From an uncultured Acidobacteriota bacterium (GTDB lineage: Bacteria; Acidobacteriota; Thermoanaerobaculia; Gp7-AA8), in the NCBI GenBank assembly GCA_946887105.1, contig CAMPKJ010000223.1:1-8152 (forward strand): a stretch of DNA of 8,152 bases, in the 5' to 3' direction. Both the position numbers and the translations under genes were made by a program. Shown piece after piece: positions 5,932-8,152 of this stretch. How positions within the stretch are numbered: position 1 is the stretch's first letter; each line of letters begins with the position of its first letter. The notes beneath the pieces were generated by a model. The model ran no database searches, had not been told where the DNA came from, and worked only from the letters and a program-made list of their open reading frames with translations.

Positions 5932-8148
5932 ATGATTTCGATCGTTCCACGACCCGAGCGTGTCACCGCCCGGCCAGGCACGTTCGCGCTGGACGGCGCG
6001 ACGACGGTCGTCGTGACCGGCGCGCGGCTCGATGGCGTGGCGGGCTATCTCGCGAAGGCGCTCGGCGACGCGACCGGAACCGCGCCGGCCATCGAGCACT
6101 CAGGTCCCGCGGGCGCGCGAAACGCGATCGTGCTCGCGCTCATCACGCGCCCGAGCCTCGGCACCGAGGGATATGTGCTGGACATCCATCCGCGCCGCGT
6201 GGTCATCCGCGCTGCCGATCCGCACGGCGCGTTCTACGGAGTGCAGTCGATGCTGCAACTCATCCCTCCCGACCGGCGTCTGGCCGCATCGATGTCCGGC
6301 GGTCCGATCGCACTGCCGGCGCTGGCCATCCTCGACCGGCCGGCGTACGCCTACCGCGGCGGGATGCTCGACGTGAGCCGCCACTTCTTCACGAAAGACG
6401 TCGTGATGCAGTACATCGATCTGCTGGCGCGCTTCAAGATCAACACCTTCCACTGGCATCTCAATGACGATCAGGGCTGGCGCACCGAAAGCCAACGCTT
6501 CCCGAAATTGAACAGCATCGGCAGCTGGCGCGATGAGGACGGCCAGACGTACGGCGGCTATTACACGCGCGCGGAGATCGCCGAGGTGATCGCGTACGCG
6601 GCGGAGCGCTACGTCACCGTGCTGCCGGAAATCGAGATGCCTGGACACTGCACCGCGGCGCTGGCGTCGTATCCCGACGCCTCCTGCACCGATGGGCCGT
6701 TCACGATCCCGAGCACCGGCGGCGTGTACGCGAACACCTATTGCCCGTGCAAAAACGAGACGATCGCGTTTCTCGAAGCGGTGATCGAAGAGTTCATCGC
6801 CATGTTCCCGAGCGCTTCCCTGCACCTCGGCGGCGACGAAGTCGTGACCACCACCTGGAGTCATTGCCTGAACGGCCAGACGCCGGCCAGGCAGCAGGGC
6901 GCGGCGATGCAGGGCGCGTTCATGCGGCGCATGGCCGGCTTCGTGCGCGGGAAAGGGAAGGCGGTGATCGGCTGGGACGGCATGCTCACCGGCGGGCCGC
7001 CGCCGCATGCGACCATCGAGGCGTGGAAGAGCCAGGAGCTCGGCGTGACCGCGATCAGGCTCGGACTGGACGTCATCATGGCGCCCGACCAGTACTGCTA
7101 CTTCGACGCCTACCAGACCAATCCCGCCTTTGAGCCGCCCGCGCAACCGACCGTGCTGACGTTGCGGCGCGCGTATCAGTTCGAGCCCACGCCGCAAGGA
7201 CTGACCCCGCGGCAGAAGAAGAAGATCCGCGGCGGTGAAGGCGCGCTGTGGACGGAATACATCGCCACGCCGGATCACCTGATGAACATGGCCTTTCCGC
7301 GCATGATCGCGTTCGCGGAGACGGTCTGGTCGCCGCGCGCCACGCGCTCCTGGGATGACTTCAACGCGCGGCTGCAGCCGCAGCTGGCGCTGCTGCGCGC
7401 GCAGGACGTCCACTATTCCGAAGGCAGCTTCCAGGTGGCGGCGATCGCGCGGAAGTCGGACGGCGGCAGCGTGCAGATGGGGTTCGGGTCGGAGCAGTAC
7501 CAGCCGGAGATTCATTACACGGTCGACGGCAGCACGCCGGCAGCATCGTCTCCGCTGTACACCACGCCGTTTCCACTGGCGCTCGACGCAGACGGCGGCG
7601 CGACCATCAACGCCGCGATCTTCAAGGACGGCCATGCGATGGAAGGAGTGACCAGCATCGTCTTCAACGACAGCCTCGCGCTGACGATGCCGTACACGCT
7701 CAGCGCAAAGCCGGGCACCCTGCCGCCCTACGGATCGGTCTCGCAACTCCTCACCGACGGCGTACGCGGCAACACGAATTTCTTCGACGGCAACTGGGTC
7801 GCATTCAACAGCCAGCAACTGGAGATCGTGGTCGATCTGCAATCGATCCAGACCATCCGCTCCATCACCACCGGCTTCTTCGAGGTGCTCCTCGGCCAGA
7901 GCTATTCGTATCTGCCGACAAACGTCGACTACTTCCTGTCATCGGATGGCCAGTCGTACGTCCAGGTGGCCGCGCTCACCAATCCCCCACCGCAGCCCGA
8001 AATCGTCACGACCATCAAGAACGAGACCGCCACGTTCGCCGCCACGAGCGCGCGCTACGTGAAAGTACAAGCGAGCATCAACTCGCTCGCGAATCTGCCG
8101 CCGGGACTGAGTATCTGGATGTGCGTGGACGAGATTCTGGTCCGCTGA
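5932..8148 (+). CDS. GH20 beta-N-acetylhexosaminidase with chitobiase-C-like and F5/8-type (discoidin) C-terminal domains
   Basis: 738 residues; it should hydrolyse terminal beta-linked GlcNAc or GalNAc by substrate-assisted catalysis. Domains in order: GH20b N-terminal domain (about 2-135, opening ISIVPRPERV); GH20 TIM barrel (about 139-478); chitobiase/hexosaminidase C-terminal-like beta domain (about 515-580, IHYTVDGSTPAASSPLY at 527-543); discoidin-like carbohydrate-binding domain (about 595-738). Active-site residues seen: Arg142 in YRGGMLDVSRHF, HWHLNDDQGW (174-183), PEIEMPGH (232-239), the catalytic pair Asp302-Glu303 in HLGGDE, Trp349, Trp365, YFD (390-392), and ALWTEY (438-443). The catalytic set is complete. 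Odd: there is no signal peptide. The ATG begins directly at the mature domain, an in-frame TAG at 5911-5913 blocks extension, and no clear Shine-Dalgarno precedes it, although such multidomain enzymes are usually exported. It is divergent from the glycosyltransferase operon. It might remove a protecting sugar from the cluster product, or be an unrelated chitin/glycan-degrading enzyme. Confidence 0.94.
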   Translation: MISIVPRPERVTARPGTFALDGATTVVVTGARLDGVAGYLAKALGDATGTAPAIEHSGPAGARNAIVLALITRPSLGTEGYVLDIHPRRVVIRAADPHGAFYGVQSMLQLIPPDRRLAASMSGGPIALPALAILDRPAYAYRGGMLDVSRHFFTKDVVMQYIDLLARFKINTFHWHLNDDQGWRTESQRFPKLNSIGSWRDEDGQTYGGYYTRAEIAEVIAYAAERYVTVLPEIEMPGHCTAALASYPDASCTDGPFTIPSTGGVYANTYCPCKNETIAFLEAVIEEFIAMFPSASLHLGGDEVVTTTWSHCLNGQTPARQQGAAMQGAFMRRMAGFVRGKGKAVIGWDGMLTGGPPPHATIEAWKSQELGVTAIRLGLDVIMAPDQYCYFDAYQTNPAFEPPAQPTVLTLRRAYQFEPTPQGLTPRQKKKIRGGEGALWTEYIATPDHLMNMAFPRMIAFAETVWSPRATRSWDDFNARLQPQLALLRAQDVHYSEGSFQVAAIARKSDGGSVQMGFGSEQYQPEIHYTVDGSTPAASSPLYTTPFPLALDADGGATINAAIFKDGHAMEGVTSIVFNDSLALTMPYTLSAKPGTLPPYGSVSQLLTDGVRGNTNFFDGNWVAFNSQQLEIVVDLQSIQTIRSITTGFFEVLLGQSYSYLPTNVDYFLSSDGQSYVQVAALTNPPPQPEIVTTIKNETATFAATSARYVKVQASINSLANLPPGLSIWMCVDEILVR

Positions 8149-8152
8149 CGCT

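Noticed and set aside
5915..5935. A six-codon reading frame (ATG at 5915, TGA at 5933-5935) whose stop overlaps the hexosaminidase ATG, resembling a leader peptide
   Set aside because: There is no Shine-Dalgarno before it, and a chance ATGA of this size is expected. Without conservation data it cannot be supported as a leader or uORF.
6100..7842. A 580-codon minus-strand open frame opposite the hexosaminidase
   Set aside because: Arg/His/Val-rich shadow without domains; the plus strand encodes a complete GH20 enzyme.

Overview
This GC-rich window (roughly two-thirds G+C) holds five protein-coding genes and no RNA gene, CRISPR array or insertion sequence that I can support. The content looks like the flank of a trans-acyltransferase (trans-AT) polyketide synthase cluster in a high-GC bacterium. 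The lineage cannot be fixed from sequence alone. Acidobacteriota, Verrucomicrobiota (Opitutales-like) or myxobacteria would all fit a trans-AT cluster beside a GH20 gene with a carbohydrate-binding tail.

Layout. Four genes read leftward as one tight operon, starting near position 5832. In transcription order they are: an MGT-family (macrolide-type) glycosyltransferase; a 130-residue small membrane protein resembling DUF6072; an ABC exporter half-transporter with an extra N-terminal HMA-like domain; and a fused malonyl-acyltransferase/PfaD-type enoylreductase that runs off the left edge. Spacing is 9 bp, then two start/stop overlaps (GTGA and ATGA), so translation is probably coupled. A 99-bp, lower-GC divergent intergenic region with a hairpin and a repeated octamer separates this operon from a rightward GH20 beta-N-acetylhexosaminidase (5932-8148) carrying a C-terminal discoidin-like domain.

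How the genes may work together. The AT-ER protein would load malonyl units onto AT-less PKS modules and reduce enoyl intermediates; the PKS modules themselves would lie beyond the left edge. The glycosyltransferase, exporter and glycosidase resemble the inactivate/export/reactivate scheme known from macrolide producers such as oleandomycin (OleD/OleI, OleR). Here the hydrolase is of the hexosaminidase family, which would predict an N-acetylhexosamine protecting sugar. This is inference. Two cautions apply: the GH20 protein has no visible signal peptide, and it is on the other strand, so it could belong to an unrelated neighbouring locus.

Most notable sequence-level oddities: the His of the PfaD/NPD 'GGH' motif is Pro in the enoylreductase; the His of the glycosyltransferase donor motif 'HGG' is Gln; the exporter has an HMA-like domain without a CxxC metal site and is paired with a small membrane protein; and the GH20 gene starts exactly at the mature domain, with an in-frame stop 18 nt upstream.
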